A stretch of 46,629 bases of DNA from Fibrobacter succinogenes (GTDB lineage Bacteria; Fibrobacterota; Fibrobacteria; Fibrobacterales; Fibrobacteraceae), in NCBI GenBank assembly GCA_902794535.1, contig CADBHQ010000010.1:1-46629 (forward strand). Direction: 5' to 3'. Both the position numbers and the translations under genes were made by a program. Below, one piece after another: positions 7,369 to 16,536 of the stretch. Position 1 is the first letter of the stretch. Each line of letters opens with the position of its first letter. A model generated the notes under the pieces. The model made no database searches. It saw only the letters and a list, made by a program, of their open reading frames with translations, and was not told where the DNA came from.

Positions 7369-8544
7369 ATGGAAAACACAGTTGCAAATACCGGCATGAA
7401 CAAGCTACTCTTGGTAGTAGTGTTGCTGCTGATTTGTTTGGGCGTGCCTATTGTCTATACGGCATCGGCCCATTTTGCTGTGTCCCATGGGCTCCCGGCA
7501 GAATACTACCTGCAAAAGCATTTGATGAAGGCAGTGCTTGGCTTGGTTTTGATGCTTGGTCTTGCTCGTTTCTTGGATTACGGTCATTGGATTTGGCTTG
7601 GTCGCATTGCGTTCTTGGTGGGCGTGATTCTTACGATTGCAGCGCTTGTGTCGGGACACGGCGTCAAGGGTGCAAACCGCTGGATTATGGGTATTCAGCC
7701 GTCTGAAATCATGAAACTCGGAATGCTCATTTGTATTTGCGGAAAGCTTTCTCAGGCGGGAGACAACATCAAGAGTGTTGCATGTACGCTTGTCCAGCCG
7801 GGAATCTTCTTTGGCATTACGGCGCTTTTGCTGATTTTGCAGCCGAACTACTCGATGCTTTTGATGCTTTCGGTGACTGTGATTTGCGTGTTGCTCACTG
7901 CAGGCGTGAATTACAAGTATTTGGCAATTACGATTGCCTCTGCGATTCCGCCGGGAATTATCATGTTGCTCAAGACAGGACATTCCAGCAAGCGTCTCCA
8001 GGCGTTTACGGCTGCCGAAGGCGAAATGGTCGCTTCGAACTGGCAGGGTGAACATGCGTTGCTTGCTTTGGGTAATGGAGGGTTCTCTGGCACGGGATTC
8101 GGTCTTGGTGTGCAAAAATTGGGCTACTTGCCCGAAGTGCACAAAGACGTGATTTATGCGGTGGCAGGCGAAGAATTTGGATTCATGGGAACGTTCTTCT
8201 TGCTTGCTTTGTATGCGCTTCTTTTTGCGCAGGGTTTCAAGATTGCTCGTCAGTCTTCGACCCGTTTCGGAAAGTATTTGGCGGTGGCGCTTACGTTCTC
8301 GCTTTTCTTCAACTTTTTGGTTCACGTCTGCGTTTGCGTGGGACTTTTCCCCACAACGGGCCAACCTCTCCCGTTCATAAGCTTCGGCGGAACCAATTTA
8401 ATTTACAGCTGTGTGGCAGTGGGTATTCTTTTGAACATTTCCAGACCCAATACAGGCAAAATGATCAAGGAACCGTATATGAGCGGCGCCTCGCTCGAAA
8501 GCAGTGCCTACAGAAACTATGAATATTCAAGGAGTGGCGTATGA
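7369..8544 (+). CDS. ftsW: Septal peptidoglycan glycosyltransferase FtsW (SEDS family)
   Basis: Polytopic SEDS protein (391 residues, about ten hydrophobic helices) that polymerises lipid II at the septum with FtsI. Family signatures are GANRWI followed by QPSEIMKL, QPNYSMLLML, GYLPEVHKDVIYAVAGEEFGF, and the C-terminal PLPFISFGGTN. FtsW rather than RodA is chosen from its place in the dcw cluster. The ATG at 7369 is directly preceded by AAGGA, too close for ideal spacing; AGGA at 7354-7357 may serve instead, and an internal ATG at 7396 is an alternative start. It overlaps murG by 4 bases. Confidence 0.94.
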   Translation: MENTVANTGMNKLLLVVVLLLICLGVPIVYTASAHFAVSHGLPAEYYLQKHLMKAVLGLVLMLGLARFLDYGHWIWLGRIAFLVGVILTIAALVSGHGVKGANRWIMGIQPSEIMKLGMLICICGKLSQAGDNIKSVACTLVQPGIFFGITALLLILQPNYSMLLMLSVTVICVLLTAGVNYKYLAITIASAIPPGIIMLLKTGHSSKRLQAFTAAEGEMVASNWQGEHALLALGNGGFSGTGFGLGVQKLGYLPEVHKDVIYAVAGEEFGFMGTFFLLALYALLFAQGFKIARQSSTRFGKYLAVALTFSLFFNFLVHVCVCVGLFPTTGQPLPFISFGGTNLIYSCVAVGILLNISRPNTGKMIKEPYMSGASLESSAYRNYEYSRSGV

Positions 8545-9611
8545 AAAAGTTCCTTTTCGTATGTGGCGGTACCGGTGGCCATATTTTCCCGGCCGTAGCC
8601 ATTGCAAATAGTCTTAAGAAGATGGGCGTGACCGATATTACTTTTGCCGGCCGTAAAGATTCTATGGAAGAACGTTTGGTTGCAAAAGACTGGCCGTACG
8701 AATACATTTCTGCGGTTCCTCTGCATCGTGGTCCGTTCCTTAAGAACTTGGCGCTGCCCTTTAACCTTTCTAAGGCCCTTGTTCGCGCCAAGAGCGTGAT
8801 TAAGAAAGTCAAGCCCGATGTCGTTGTGGCAACCGGTGGCTATGTATCGCTCCCGATTGTGCTTGCCGCAGGCACTGCCGGCATTCCGGTTTACTTGCAA
8901 GAACAGAATGCTGTGGCCGGCGTTGCCAACAAGGTGGGCGCCCGCTACGCAAAGACCGTGTTTGTAACCTCCGAAGAAGCAGCCAAGTTCTTCCCGGTAG
9001 AAAAGTGCATGATTTTTGGTAACCCGGTTCGTGAATTGCCGGTGGGTGATTCCTTGCCGCGTCCGGCTGAATTTGCTCCGGGCAAAAAAGCTGTGTTTAT
9101 TGTCGGTGGCTCTCAGGGCGCTGTGGGTATCAACAACAAGATTGAAGAAAGCATTCAGAAGATTGCCGCCCGCGACGATGTGTCTGTCGTTTGGCAGGTG
9201 GGCGTGAAGAATGTGGAAACCATTAGCTCTCGCGTGGGCGAAGTCAAGAATGTGGCGATTCGCGGTTTCTTGGATGGCATTTATTCTTACATGAAGCATG
9301 CCGACTTGATTATCAGCCGCGCCGGTGCTTCTGCCCTCGCTGAAATTTTGGCCTTCGGTAAGCCTTCGATTCTCTTGCCGTTCCCGCATGCTACTGCTAA
9401 CCACCAGGAACACAATGCCCGCGTGGTGGAACATGCTGGCGCTGCCCTTGTGGAACTTGATGCCGAAGAAAATCACTTGTGGGAAAAGGTGGAACAGCTC
9501 TTGGCTGATGAACCCCGCCTGAATTCGATGGCCCTTGCTGCCAAAAAGCTTGGAATGCCCGATGCAGCCGACCAGATTGCTCGTGTTATCCTGTCTAAGG
9601 AGAATGATTAA
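8541..9611 (+). CDS. murG: Undecaprenyldiphospho-muramoylpentapeptide beta-N-acetylglucosaminyltransferase MurG
   Basis: Membrane-associated GT28 enzyme that adds GlcNAc to lipid I to give lipid II. The N-terminal glycine loop is GGTGGHIFPA (9-18). ATGGYVSLP and LQEQNAVAG follow in the acceptor domain. The donor domain holds GGSQGAVGIN, SRAGASALAEI and LPFPHATANHQEHNA. The length of 356 is usual. Its stop codon shares a base with the murC start (TAATG), and AAGGAG near the end of murG can serve murC. Confidence 0.96.
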   Translation: MKKFLFVCGGTGGHIFPAVAIANSLKKMGVTDITFAGRKDSMEERLVAKDWPYEYISAVPLHRGPFLKNLALPFNLSKALVRAKSVIKKVKPDVVVATGGYVSLPIVLAAGTAGIPVYLQEQNAVAGVANKVGARYAKTVFVTSEEAAKFFPVEKCMIFGNPVRELPVGDSLPRPAEFAPGKKAVFIVGGSQGAVGINNKIEESIQKIAARDDVSVVWQVGVKNVETISSRVGEVKNVAIRGFLDGIYSYMKHADLIISRAGASALAEILAFGKPSILLPFPHATANHQEHNARVVEHAGAALVELDAEENHLWEKVEQLLADEPRLNSMALAAKKLGMPDAADQIARVILSKEND

Positions 9612-10993
9612 TGCAGATTAATGATTGTAAGCGTGTCCGTAAGCTTCATTTTGTAGGTATCGGTGGCGCCGGAATGTCCGGCATTGCCGAAGTGCTCCAC
9701 GATAACGGTTTCGTGGTGAGCGGCTCTGATACCGGTGAAAGCCAGGTGATTGATTACCTGAAGGGCCTTGGCATTAAGGTGTTTTCGAAGCATGAAGCAT
9801 CGAATGTCGAAGATACGGACTTGGTGGTTTATTCTTCTGCAGTTCCGCACGACAATCCTGAACTTGTTGAAGCACGCAACCGCCGTATTCCGGTGATTCG
9901 CCGCGCCGAAATGCTTGGCGAACTCATGCGTATGAAGTACACACTTTCGATCGCTGGTACTCACGGCAAGACGACCACGACTTCTATCGTGGGCCAGATT
10001 TGGGAAGAAGCTGGCCTTGACCCGACCATTATCGTGGGCGGTGTCGTTAAGGGTAAAGGCTCGGGCGCTAAGGTCGGTAAGGGTGACTACCTGATTGCCG
10101 AAAGTGACGAATTTGACCGCAGCTTCCTTTCGATGATGCCGTCTTCTGCAATCATCACCAACATTGACGCTGACCACTTGGATACTTACGAAAACATCGA
10201 AGACATCAAGGATGCCTTCGTGCAGTTTGCCAACAAGATTCCGTTCTACGGCCAGGTGATTGTTTGCCTCGACGATCCGAACGTGCAGCAGATTCTTGCT
10301 CGCCTGAAAAAGCCGGTGATCACTTACGGCTTTACTCGTCAGGCTAAGTACCGCGTGGATAATCTGCGTTTTGAAAAGGGCTATCCGATCTTTGAAATTT
10401 TGAACGATGGCGAAAGCTTGGGCGAATTCAAGCTCCAGATTCCGGGCCGTCACAACGTGCTGAATGCAACTGCCGCTGTTGCGCTCGCGATTGAAGAAGG
10501 CATCTCTGCCGATATCGCACGCAAGGCCTGCGCCGAATTCGAAGGCGTCAAGCGTCGCTTCGAATTCATCGGCGAAAAGAATGACGTCCTGGTCTTTGAT
10601 GACTACGCTCACCATCCGACTGAAGCGACTGCCACCTTGCTTGGCTTCCGCGACGCATTCCCGGATCGCCGCATTATCGTGGCCTTCCAGCCGCACCTGT
10701 TTACGCGTACCCGCGACCAGCACGATGCCTTTGGCGGTGCGTTTGCGAACTGCGATGTGCTCTTGGTGACTGACATCTACGCTTCCCGTGAAAAGCCGAT
10801 TGAAGGCGTGACGGGTGCACTTGTGTCTAACAGCGCCTCTGACCGCGGCCACCGTGATTCCCGCTTTGTGGGCGACCAGATGAACTTGCTGCCGATTCTC
10901 AAGAAGGAATTGCAGCCGGGCGATGTGGTGGTGCTCATGGGCGCCGGAAACATCTGGAAGCTGGGCGAAAGAATTTTGAAGGAATGCCTGTAA
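9611..10993 (+). CDS. murC: UDP-N-acetylmuramate-L-alanine ligase MurC
   Basis: First Mur ligase of the stem-peptide pathway. A Rossmann-type GIGGAGMSG (16-24) binds UDP-MurNAc. The ATP loop is GTHGKTTTT (116-124), and DADHLDTYENIEDIK and DDYAHHPTE are also diagnostic. The C-terminal domain carries FQPHLFTRTRD. It has 460 residues. Its neighbours murG and ftsQ match the normal dcw order. A 25-bp spacer separates it from ftsQ. Confidence 0.96.
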   Translation: MQINDCKRVRKLHFVGIGGAGMSGIAEVLHDNGFVVSGSDTGESQVIDYLKGLGIKVFSKHEASNVEDTDLVVYSSAVPHDNPELVEARNRRIPVIRRAEMLGELMRMKYTLSIAGTHGKTTTTSIVGQIWEEAGLDPTIIVGGVVKGKGSGAKVGKGDYLIAESDEFDRSFLSMMPSSAIITNIDADHLDTYENIEDIKDAFVQFANKIPFYGQVIVCLDDPNVQQILARLKKPVITYGFTRQAKYRVDNLRFEKGYPIFEILNDGESLGEFKLQIPGRHNVLNATAAVALAIEEGISADIARKACAEFEGVKRRFEFIGEKNDVLVFDDYAHHPTEATATLLGFRDAFPDRRIIVAFQPHLFTRTRDQHDAFGGAFANCDVLLVTDIYASREKPIEGVTGALVSNSASDRGHRDSRFVGDQMNLLPILKKELQPGDVVVLMGAGNIWKLGERILKECL

Positions 10994-11018
10994 GGTTGAA
11001 AGAATTAAGGAATTAGAA

Positions 11019-11861
11019 TTGACTGGAACTAAAACGACATTCTTGGGACGCCGCATAGGCACCAATGAACGATTGCGCAAACAGGAGCGCGTCCGCAAAT
11101 TAAAGAGCGGCGTGTCTTCGGTATGGCATTGGTTCAAGCGTCGTGGCTGGATTTTCACCATTATCCTGGTGGTTCTTGCCGTTCTCGCCATTCACAATCG
11201 TTTCTATCTGCAGCATTTCAACCCGCTGGAACTGCGCCACTTGCAGTATGTGGAAATCGAAGGCAACCGCATGCTTTCTTGGGAAGACGTAATGCAGGGT
11301 GCCCAGGTCGAAACGGGAATGCTTATGTCGGAACTGAACGCCGATTCTGTCGAAGCGTCTCTCATGCAACTTCCGATGATTTTGTCGGCGAAGGTCGAAA
11401 AGAAATTCCCGTCGTCGCTGTACATCAAGCTGCACGAAACGTCGCCGGTGCTTACGGTGCTTTCGGAAGGTCGCGCAACGATTTATTCCGAAAAGGGCTA
11501 TCCGCTTCCGTTCTCGGTGGCAACGGCAATGAGGCTCCCGGTAATGGATGTGACGGCAATGGAACATGTGAAATCGGTAACTCAGTTCTTGGTTGAAATG
11601 CGTAGTTACGATGCAGAACTTTATAATCGTGTGTCGCAGGTGAGCTGGTCTTCTGCAGACGATTGCATGAAGGTCTATTTCAGAGATGTCGGCTTTACCG
11701 CTCTCTTTAAGGACTTGAAATCGAATAAAGATCAGTTTACGCTGTACAAGTCGCTTGAAAACGGGTTTGCAAAGGATTTGCTTTGCGCAGGTGAAGTCGA
11801 TATGCGCTATTCGGGCTTTGCCTATGTAAGAAATTATGATAAGAGGTGCGTCAATGGATGA
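11019..11861 (+). CDS. ftsQ: Cell division protein FtsQ
   Basis: Bitopic division protein that links FtsL/FtsB to the core divisome. It has a basic cytoplasmic tail (1-42), a transmembrane helix (about 43-60) and a POTRA domain (about 73-145, starting LQYVEIEGNRMLSWEDVM) followed by a beta-rich FtsQ domain. It has 280 residues. The best start is TTG at 11019, with AAGGA at 11007-11011 at good spacing; a TTG start may lower expression relative to its neighbours. It overlaps ftsA by 8 bases. Confidence 0.9.
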   Translation: MTGTKTTFLGRRIGTNERLRKQERVRKLKSGVSSVWHWFKRRGWIFTIILVVLAVLAIHNRFYLQHFNPLELRHLQYVEIEGNRMLSWEDVMQGAQVETGMLMSELNADSVEASLMQLPMILSAKVEKKFPSSLYIKLHETSPVLTVLSEGRATIYSEKGYPLPFSVATAMRLPVMDVTAMEHVKSVTQFLVEMRSYDAELYNRVSQVSWSSADDCMKVYFRDVGFTALFKDLKSNKDQFTLYKSLENGFAKDLLCAGEVDMRYSGFAYVRNYDKRCVNG

Positions 11862-13095
11862 CAATAAACAGGACAAAAGAAAAGACGAATACATCTTTGG
11901 CCTTGACATTGGTGAATCGAAGATAAACCTGTTCGTGGGTGTTTCCGAAGGCGAAAACGTTCGCGTTGTGGAATGCGGCGATTTTCCGCTCAAGAACGCA
12001 GACGAGTTCGATTCTGTGGTGGAAACATTGCAGCAGGCTGTCCAAGTCATTGAAAATACGACTCGCGTCGATGTGCACGATGTCTACGTGGGCATTGCTG
12101 GCAAGCATGTGCGTTCCTTGGTGACTCAGGGAATCGTGACGCTCCCCATGGGCGAAGTTCGTGAAGAAGACATTGACAACGTGACAAAGCAGGCGAGCAC
12201 CTTGCCTGCCTCTGCCGGCGAAATCATCCATATCTTCCCGGGCGAATACAACCTGGACGACGAACCGCATATCCGCAATCCGAAGGGCCGCTCGGGCCGT
12301 CGCTTGGGCGTCGATGTCCAAGTGGTCGCTGTAAAGCCGACCGCCTTGCAGAACTTGGCCAAGTGTGTGAACCGCGCAGGCCTAAATGTGGCTGGCTTTG
12401 TGCTTGAACCTTTGGCTGCTGCAAGTGCAGTGCTCACTAACGACGAACGTGAACTCGGTGTCGCTCTGGTAGACATTGGCGCAGGTTCTGCGGACATTGC
12501 CGTGTTCGTGAACGAATCCGTTCGTTTCACCTTCTCTTACGAATATGCCGGCAACTCGATCACAAGCGATATCAGCCGTTGCCTGAATGTGCCTATCGCA
12601 CTTTCCAAGGCCGAAGAAATCAAGAAGAAGTTCGGCACTTGCGTTATTAGCAACTTGATTGAAGACGAAACTTTCCCGGTGCCTGCTGTGGGCAACCGTG
12701 GCGATGTATCTTGCTCTCGCAAGCTCCTTGCCGAAATTATCACAGCCCGTGTGGGTGAAATTTTCTCGATGCTCAACGAACAGCTTAAGGCACACCAGCT
12801 CGATACCATTATCAATGGCGGTATCGTTTTGACTGGGGGCTGTTGCGCACTGGATGGCATCGAAGATGTCGCCTGCAAGGTATTCGGAAAGCCTGTTCGT
12901 ATTGGCCGCCCCAAGGGAATGAGCGGCATTCAGGAAGCCTACCAAAATCCATCTTATGCAACGGGTATCGGCCTCCTTTACTATGCGAACAAGCAACACC
13001 GTGAAAAGAAAAATCGTGAAACCGGAACCCAGATTGCCGTTTCTATGAAGAAGGGCTTCCAGCGTTTCATCGAAATCATCAGGACTTATTTATAA
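11854..13095 (+). CDS. ftsA: Cell division protein FtsA
   Basis: Actin-like ATPase that tethers FtsZ filaments to the membrane. Phosphate-loop motifs are FGLDIGESK (about 15-23) and LVDIGAGSADIAVF in the middle; GGIVLTGGCCALDGI forms the later nucleotide site. The final 15 residues (KKGFQRFIEIIRTYL) form the expected membrane-binding amphipathic helix. I take the ATG at 11854 (413 residues) because AGAGGTG lies just upstream; an ATG at 11836 would add six residues. It is followed by ftsZ after 36 bp. Confidence 0.95.
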   Translation: MDDNKQDKRKDEYIFGLDIGESKINLFVGVSEGENVRVVECGDFPLKNADEFDSVVETLQQAVQVIENTTRVDVHDVYVGIAGKHVRSLVTQGIVTLPMGEVREEDIDNVTKQASTLPASAGEIIHIFPGEYNLDDEPHIRNPKGRSGRRLGVDVQVVAVKPTALQNLAKCVNRAGLNVAGFVLEPLAAASAVLTNDERELGVALVDIGAGSADIAVFVNESVRFTFSYEYAGNSITSDISRCLNVPIALSKAEEIKKKFGTCVISNLIEDETFPVPAVGNRGDVSCSRKLLAEIITARVGEIFSMLNEQLKAHQLDTIINGGIVLTGGCCALDGIEDVACKVFGKPVRIGRPKGMSGIQEAYQNPSYATGIGLLYYANKQHREKKNRETGTQIAVSMKKGFQRFIEIIRTYL

Positions 13096-13131
13096 CAAAC
13101 ACCAACACTCAACATCAGGGAGATAAAACAC

Positions 13132-14763
13132 ATGAGTGAAATCGATAACTTCAACTTCGAGGTAAAGTCTCGCGTAATGGGCGAGGAACCATCTTTCAAC
13201 AACGCCAAGGTCAAGGTGTTCGGCGTCGGCGGTGCCGGCGGCAATACCGTGAACCGCATGAAGCGTATGAACATTGATGGTGTGGAATACTATTCCATCA
13301 ATACCGACGCAATGGCTCTTGACTTGAGCCTTGCCGACCACAAGATTCTGATTGGCGAAAAGACCACCAGAAACTTGGGCGCCGGTATGGACCCCGAAAT
13401 CGGCCGCAAGGCTGCAGAAGAAAACTTGGATGATATCAAGGACGCTATGAAGGGCGCTGATATGGTATTCGTGACCGCCGGTATGGGCGGTGGTACGGGT
13501 ACGGGGGCTGCTCCGGTGGTAGCAAACATTGCCCGCGAACTCGGCATCCTCACGGTTGCCGTGGTCACCAAACCGTTCCGCTTCGAAGGTAACGCTCGTT
13601 CTTCTATCGCACAGGAAGGTATCAACGCCCTCCGTGCTGCTGTCGACACTATCATCGTTGTCGAAAACAAGAAGCTTTTGACCCTCCTCCAGGCCTCCAA
13701 CCAAAAGGCCACTATGGATGAAGCCTTCAAGATGGCTGACGAAATCCTCGGTAACGCAGTGCAGAGCATTTGCGGCATCATGTTCCGTCACGGCCTTGTG
13801 CACGTTGACTTTGCTGATATCCGTAAGGTCATGCTTAAGGGTGGCTCGGCTCTCATGGGTACGGGTTACGCTCAGGGCGAAAACCGCGGTATCATGGCTG
13901 CCGATATGGCTCTTGCCTCTCCGCTTCTCGAAGACATCAACATCGAAGGCGCTTCGGGCGTGCTCGTGAACGTTGCCCACGGCGAAAACTACTCCTTGCT
14001 CGAACATAGCGATGCTATGGATCACATCTACGAAAAGGTTGGCGAAGAAGGTAACCCGAACATCATCATCGGCGATATCACTGACCCGGCTCTCGGCGAC
14101 AAGGTTTGCATCACTATCATTGCTACTGGTTGCGGTGGCACGGCTGTGAATCAGCCCAAGCCCAGCACCGCTGGCTTCGGTTTCGGTAACTTCACTGTTC
14201 CGCAGCAGACCGCTCCGGCTTCTGCTCCGGTTCAGCAGGCTCCTGCCGCTCCGGCTGGCATCCAGCAGGCAACGCCGCGTCCGACTGGTTTCAACGTGTT
14301 CGATTTCCAGACTGTCAAGACCGACTCTCAGGAAATGTTTACTCGTCCGCAGTACACTCCGACCCAGCAGGCTCCTGAAGCAATGACTTCTTCTATCCCG
14401 TCTCTGACTGAAACGTCTGTGATGCGTTCTGTGAATGCCGCTATGTTCAGCTCTCCGGAATTCAACGCAACGGCTCCGGCCGAAGAAGAAGTGGTGTCTC
14501 AGGGCTCCGAAACTTCTGAAATGTCTGCTGTTGCTGAAGAAGATCGCATGAACGGTGGTGTTCCCGCTTACGAATCTCAGTCTGCTCAGTACGACATGCC
14601 TGCTTACGCTCGCAACGTTGCCAATGGCGCTACCGTGACTATGGAACGCCCGGCTGCAACGCGTCAGCAAGAAGTTGAACCTGAACCGGTTGCTGCTCCG
14701 TCTGCAATCGACTTCAGCCTTCCTGCTTACCTGCGTAACAGAATGAACACAAACAACTTCTAA
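13132..14763 (+). CDS. ftsZ: Cell division protein FtsZ, with long C-terminal linker
   Basis: Tubulin-like GTPase that forms the division ring. GGAGGNTV (33-40) and GGGTGTG (119-125, the tubulin signature) build the GTP site. The T7 loop reads HVDFADIR (224-231); His replaces the Asn usually found before the catalytic Asp region. The GTPase core ends near residue 340 and is followed by an unusually long disordered linker (about 340-525, rich in Gln, Pro, Ala, Glu, Ser). The last residues, DFSLPAYLRNR (527-537), match the conserved C-terminal peptide that binds FtsA and other partners. Related PAY motifs occur at 476-482 and 487-495. GGGAGAT lies ahead of the ATG. Confidence 0.97.
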   Translation: MSEIDNFNFEVKSRVMGEEPSFNNAKVKVFGVGGAGGNTVNRMKRMNIDGVEYYSINTDAMALDLSLADHKILIGEKTTRNLGAGMDPEIGRKAAEENLDDIKDAMKGADMVFVTAGMGGGTGTGAAPVVANIARELGILTVAVVTKPFRFEGNARSSIAQEGINALRAAVDTIIVVENKKLLTLLQASNQKATMDEAFKMADEILGNAVQSICGIMFRHGLVHVDFADIRKVMLKGGSALMGTGYAQGENRGIMAADMALASPLLEDINIEGASGVLVNVAHGENYSLLEHSDAMDHIYEKVGEEGNPNIIIGDITDPALGDKVCITIIATGCGGTAVNQPKPSTAGFGFGNFTVPQQTAPASAPVQQAPAAPAGIQQATPRPTGFNVFDFQTVKTDSQEMFTRPQYTPTQQAPEAMTSSIPSLTETSVMRSVNAAMFSSPEFNATAPAEEEVVSQGSETSEMSAVAEEDRMNGGVPAYESQSAQYDMPAYARNVANGATVTMERPAATRQQEVEPEPVAAPSAIDFSLPAYLRNRMNTNNF

Positions 14764-14768
14764 TGAGT

Positions 14769-14789
14769 CTTGCTGAAAGAATCAGCAAG
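14769..14789 (+). repeat. Stem-loop after ftsZ
   Basis: CTTGCTGA and TCAGCAAG form a perfect 8-bp stem with a 5-base loop, starting 6 bases after the ftsZ stop. No T-run follows, so it may protect the 3' end rather than terminate. Confidence 0.5.
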
Positions 14790-14856
14790 GTCTGTTCCGC
14801 GGCGAAAGCCCCGGTGGGTTTTGCTGAATTCCCCAAGAATTAAACACACACACAAC

Positions 14857-14876
14857 GAGTGCGCGGGTGCGCACTC
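14857..14876 (+). repeat. Second stem-loop after ftsZ
   Basis: GAGTGCGC-GGGT-GCGCACTC is a perfect 8-bp stem with a tetraloop, preceded by an ACACACAC run. It has no T-run. Confidence 0.55.
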
Positions 14877-14881
14877 ACCAC

Positions 14882-14936
14882 AACACAAAAGGGTTACCCG
14901 GGACTCCCTGCCTGGGTAATCCTTAGTGTTTTTTTT
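14882..14936 (+). terminator. Intrinsic terminator of the dcw cluster
   Basis: AACAC (14882-14886) and GGGTTACCC (14891-14899) pair with GGGTAATCC (14914-14922) and GTGTT (14926-14930), followed by a run of eight T residues. This most likely ends the mraZ-ftsZ transcript. Confidence 0.8.
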
Positions 14937-14944
14937 AAATTTTT

Positions 14945-14950
14945 TATAAA
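14945..14950 (+). promoter_or_regulatory. Putative -10 element (TATAAA), 8 bases before ATG
   Basis: It sits between the dcw terminator and the next gene at 14959. No ribosome binding site lies between it and the ATG. Confidence 0.3.
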
Positions 14951-14958
14951 TTTATTCT

Positions 14959-16503
14959 ATGCGAATTCGTACTCTTTTGTTGACTATTGGCTGTTTGGTT
15001 GCGTTGGCTTTTGCTGAGTCTTCGGATTCTGTGGCGTACAAGGGCTATTTCCAGATTGGTACGGATTTTAACTTCGGGTTTAACGGAGGTCCGACGGACC
15101 CGACGTTTGCTGTTGACACTGCTGAACGTTACGGAAATAATTGGCGTGGGCTTCGCATTCCGCTAGAAAACGGCCGCAGTTACGAAGAACATATCGAGCC
15201 ATTCTTTAAACTCAGTTTCCGCGCGGGCTACAAAGATTTTCATTTCTTGATGGAAGCGCCGCTTCGCAAAGATATCGAAGCCTGGTACGACAGTAAACTC
15301 AAGACGAACTTTACTTACAAACCGAGTGAACTCGATATTGGCGTTCCTATTAACGCTTACGCCTTGTGGAATAACCCGGTGGGTTATGTGCAGTTGGGCC
15401 GTTTTGCTCCTGACTTGAAAGTTTCTCCGAACGATCTTGCTTTGGGCGGAACTCCTTATCACGATGGTTTGCATTGGCGATTCAAGGCGAGCATTTTCCG
15501 CTATGACTTCTTGCTCAGCTCTTTGAACGCTTGGCTCTTTGACGATGTGATTAATCCTGAAACCGGTTGCCCGCCCGAAGGTTCTGAAGCTGCCGCGCAA
15601 AAATGCCCTCAGCCGGGTAAACAGGCGAGTAACCAGCGCAATCGTATTTACGACGATAACGTAAAGAATCTCGTGTACCACCGCATTGGTGTTGAAACAT
15701 CGCATTTCTGGGCCTACGTGATTGAAGAAAGCATGGTGGGCGGCAAGGAACTAGAATTCCGTTCCATGAATCCGTTCATGTTCCTGCACAACAATTTTGC
15801 GGGTGGTTACACCAAGGCGGTCACGACGCTTGAACTCGGTCTTACGCCGATTCGCGGAGCCAGATTCTACGGCCAGATTAACATGGAAGACATCAACAGC
15901 CCCGTGGGCGAAGATGACGACAAGGGAACTAATCGCAGCATGATGAGTTTTATGGCGGGCTACTACCAGGAAATTCCGACGCTGCGTTACGGTACATTCT
16001 CTTGGCGTTTCGACGTGGTTCGCACGGACCCGTTGCATAACAACGGACGCCTCCCGCTGCTGGAATATTCTAGCCGCCGTCTTTACCGCAGCAACTATCG
16101 TGAACAAGACGATTCCGATTACGCTGATATGTACTTTGTGGATTATCCGATTGGTTACCGTCGCGGTTCCGACGCTTTGGACATGTGGCTCGACCTCGGC
16201 TGGAAATGGGGAAGGCATAACCTGAAACTGACGCTCGCCTGGTTGCAACAGGGCGACAAGGAACTTTACACCGACTACGATGTCGCCATTCTAGAAGAAA
16301 AGGCTCCGTCGGGCGTGAAGGAATCGCAGACCTTGGTTGATGCGCTCTACTCGCTGCAATACAACAGCTGGTTTGGCATTTACCTAGGCGGCGGATTCCG
16401 CAAGTATGACAACTTGGCTCACGACAAGAGCGAAGATGGCGTTGATGGCTGGATTCGTTCCGGCATCAAGATGACCTTCAATCCGGTCGATAAAAAGTTT
16501 TAA
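14959..16503 (+). CDS. Putative outer-membrane beta-barrel protein, family not recognised
   Basis: A 514-residue exported protein. Residues 1-19 form a signal peptide ending in AFA. The mature part is rich in Tyr, Trp, Asp and Gly with alternating hydrophobic strands, e.g. GYVQLGRF, FYGQINMEDI, YLGGGFRKY. It contains NDLALGGTPYHDGLHWRF and WLDLGWKWGRHNLKLTLAWL, as expected for a large porin-like or alginate-export-like barrel. I do not recognise a named family. It follows the ftsZ terminator and probably has its own promoter (TATAAA 8 bases before the ATG, no clear ribosome binding site). A 33-bp gap separates it from the lipoprotein gene, so the two may be co-transcribed. Confidence 0.75.
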   Translation: MRIRTLLLTIGCLVALAFAESSDSVAYKGYFQIGTDFNFGFNGGPTDPTFAVDTAERYGNNWRGLRIPLENGRSYEEHIEPFFKLSFRAGYKDFHFLMEAPLRKDIEAWYDSKLKTNFTYKPSELDIGVPINAYALWNNPVGYVQLGRFAPDLKVSPNDLALGGTPYHDGLHWRFKASIFRYDFLLSSLNAWLFDDVINPETGCPPEGSEAAAQKCPQPGKQASNQRNRIYDDNVKNLVYHRIGVETSHFWAYVIEESMVGGKELEFRSMNPFMFLHNNFAGGYTKAVTTLELGLTPIRGARFYGQINMEDINSPVGEDDDKGTNRSMMSFMAGYYQEIPTLRYGTFSWRFDVVRTDPLHNNGRLPLLEYSSRRLYRSNYREQDDSDYADMYFVDYPIGYRRGSDALDMWLDLGWKWGRHNLKLTLAWLQQGDKELYTDYDVAILEEKAPSGVKESQTLVDALYSLQYNSWFGIYLGGGFRKYDNLAHDKSEDGVDGWIRSGIKMTFNPVDKKF

Positions 16504-16536
16504 GCTATGGATAATCTTTGAGAAGGAGAAGAAACG

